DNA from: Candidatus Sumerlaeota bacterium
GTDB taxonomy: Bacteria > Sumerlaeota > Sumerlaeia > MWCT01 > JAGHBZ01
Assembly (NCBI GenBank): GCA_021160705.1
Contig: JAGHBZ010000125.1
Coordinates: 1-7,030, forward strand
DNA: 7,030 bases
Reading direction: 5' to 3'
The position numbers and the translations under genes were made by a program. This document shows, piece after piece, positions 5,620 to 7,030 of the stretch. Each line of letters begins with the position of its first letter. The first letter of the stretch is position 1. Under the pieces are notes generated by a model that worked only from the letters and a program-made list of their open reading frames with translations, was not told where the DNA came from and did not search any database.

Positions 5620-7030
5620 ATGAGAAGGTGGCACGTAGCTATAATGTTTCTGATTGTTTTGCTCACACTGCCAGTTTATCAGAGTTTTGGACTTGGAAAT
5701 CCAGAGCCTCAGGAGCTGGCAGCCAGTGGTAAGAAGTATTTGCGTGCATTGAGCGACGCATTTGTGGAGGCGACTGAAAAGGTCAAACCTGCAGTCGTGA
5801 GTATTGTTTCAATAAAAAAGGTTAGATTTGCGGCACCCCAATGGAGTATTCCGGAGGATTTTTTCGACCCGTTTAAGGATTTCTGGGGCGATGATTTTCT
5901 TGACAGGTTTTTCCGTCATAGGTTCCCACAGCGCGAACCCAGAGAATACACCCAGAGAGGACTGGGCTCAGGTGTCATCGTTGATGGGAAAAATGGCTAC
6001 ATCCTGACAGCCAACCATGTAGTTGAAGGTGCTGATGAGATAAACGTTATGCTCTCGGACAAACGTACTTTTAAAGCGAAAATTATTGGTACAGACCCCA
6101 AAACGGATGTGGCAGTCTTGCAAATAAAAGGTAAGAACCTGCCTGAAGCAGAACTCGGCGATTCAGATAAATTACGGGTCGGCGATTGGGTAGTGGCTAT
6201 CGGAAATCCGTTTGAACTCTATTACACAGTGACCGCTGGTATCGTCAGCGCTAAAGGCAGGTCAATCGGGATTACCGGACGAAGCCCGGAAGATAGGGGC
6301 TACGAAGACTTTATCCAGACAGATGCCGCAATCAACCCCGGCAACTCTGGTGGGCCTCTAATAGACCTTGAAGGGAAGGTCGTTGGAATTAATGATGCCA
6401 TTGCCACTCGCAGTGGAGGATATATGGGCATCGGGTTTGCCATTCCTATCAATATGGCAAAAAGTGTTATGGAACAACTTATCACCTATGGAGAAGTAAT
6501 CCGGGGCTGGCTGGGCGTTGGTATACAGAATCTTACCCCTGAACTGGCAAAAGAATTTAAAATTAGAGACAATAAAGGTGTGCTTGTCACTCAGGTCTTC
6601 TCAGACTCGCCTGCTGAGGAGGCTGGATTCCAGCCCGGTGATGTCATTGTAGAGGTAGATGGGGATAAAATTGAAGACATTGATGAACTCCGAAATATGA
6701 TTGCATTTATGCGACCCGGAACTGAAGTTGAGATTGTAGTCATTCGCGATGGGCACCGTAAAACACTGGATGTTACCATTGGTAAACAACCAGCAGAAAT
6801 ATCTGAGGCTATTGGTGGTGGCGCGGAACTCACTCACTCAAAGTTTGGCATCACGGTCGCAGAACTGAATAATGAACTACGGAGAAAATACGGCATACCT
6901 AAAGGGGCAGAGGGTGTTGTAGTTACTGGTGTGAAACGCGGGAGTACCGCTCAGTTGGCAGGTATTAAAGAAGGTGACCTCATCGTTGAGGTCAATCGCA
7001 AAAAAGTTACCTCCCTTGATGAATACAGCG
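5620..7030 (+). CDS. HtrA/DegP-family periplasmic serine protease, C-terminus cut by window edge
   Basis: My translation from the ATG at 5620 is open for 470 codons to the window end. The family (DegP/DegQ/HtrA) degrades and chaperones misfolded proteins in the cell envelope. Residues 1-25 are a Sec-type signal sequence (MRRWH, then a hydrophobic run to about residue 19). The protease domain spans about 45-285. The triad is His133 in TANHVV, Asp163 in KTDVAVL and Ser243 in GNSGGPL, with IGNPFEL (194-200) and GIGFAIPI (270-277) also conserved. Residues ~75-108 form a Phe/Asp/Arg-rich insert in the place of the DegP LA loop. PDZ1 (about 295-390) starts at RGWLGV and includes SPAEEAGFQPGDVI (330-343). 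PDZ2 starts near 405, includes AGIKEGDLIVEVN (447-459) and is cut by the edge. DegP, DegQ and MucD cannot be separated here, so no symbol is given. It lies 160 bases after hypF on the same strand with its own strong ribosome site, probably a separate unit. Confidence 0.95.
   Translation, partial: MRRWHVAIMFLIVLLTLPVYQSFGLGNPEPQELAASGKKYLRALSDAFVEATEKVKPAVVSIVSIKKVRFAAPQWSIPEDFFDPFKDFWGDDFLDRFFRHRFPQREPREYTQRGLGSGVIVDGKNGYILTANHVVEGADEINVMLSDKRTFKAKIIGTDPKTDVAVLQIKGKNLPEAELGDSDKLRVGDWVVAIGNPFELYYTVTAGIVSAKGRSIGITGRSPEDRGYEDFIQTDAAINPGNSGGPLIDLEGKVVGINDAIATRSGGYMGIGFAIPINMAKSVMEQLITYGEVIRGWLGVGIQNLTPELAKEFKIRDNKGVLVTQVFSDSPAEEAGFQPGDVIVEVDGDKIEDIDELRNMIAFMRPGTEVEIVVIRDGHRKTLDVTIGKQPAEISEAIGGGAELTHSKFGITVAELNNELRRKYGIPKGAEGVVVTGVKRGSTAQLAGIKEGDLIVEVNRKKVTSLDEYS

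Noticed and set aside
6300..6837. Minus-strand frames of 61-80 codons opposite the HtrA gene
   Set aside because: They are antisense to the catalytic serine region and PDZ1, which are clearly coding on the plus strand.
1..7030. CRISPR array, insertion sequence or prophage attachment site
   Set aside because: No regularly spaced repeats, transposase or integrase motifs, or flanking duplications were seen.

Overview
The window holds four protein genes. Two are complete (hypE, hypF) and two run off the ends: a secreted lipase-like hydrolase at the left and an HtrA/DegP protease at the right. It looks like a bacterial chromosome with Shine-Dalgarno-led genes. The two-PDZ HtrA and the Sec-type signal sequences fit a diderm (Gram-negative type) bacterium. 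The hydrolase resembles, from memory, a family of uncharacterised secreted proteins in Planctomycetes and other environmental bacteria. The sequence alone does not let me name the phylum.

Layout. Positions 1417 down to 1, minus strand: 472 codons of a signal-peptide-bearing alpha/beta hydrolase with a GHSRGG nucleophile elbow, followed by a beta-rich domain cut by the window edge. Positions 1418-2120: about 700 bases without a convincing gene, between two divergent genes. This stretch carries a long imperfect inverted repeat (1874-1935) and a recurring AGYCAGGARA motif. Positions 2121-3128 and 3153-5459, plus strand: hypE then hypF, 24 bases apart. Positions 5460-5619: a short spacer with a candidate promoter and a very strong ribosome binding site. 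Positions 5620 to the right edge: an HtrA/DegP-type periplasmic serine protease, truncated inside its second PDZ domain.

How the genes work together. HypF and HypE are consecutive enzymes. HypF makes a carbamoyl group from carbamoyl phosphate and transfers it to the C-terminal cysteine of HypE, which dehydrates it to a thiocyanate. That cyanide is passed on through HypC-HypD to the iron of [NiFe]-hydrogenase. All key motifs of both proteins are present, so the organism probably matures a [NiFe]-hydrogenase, but hypA-D and the hydrogenase itself are not in this window. HtrA (envelope protein quality control) and the secreted hydrolase have no evident functional link to the hyp pair.

I see no CRISPR array, transposase, tRNA, rRNA or recognisable defence system. 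The most unexplained sequence is the structured noncoding region between the hydrolase and hypE.
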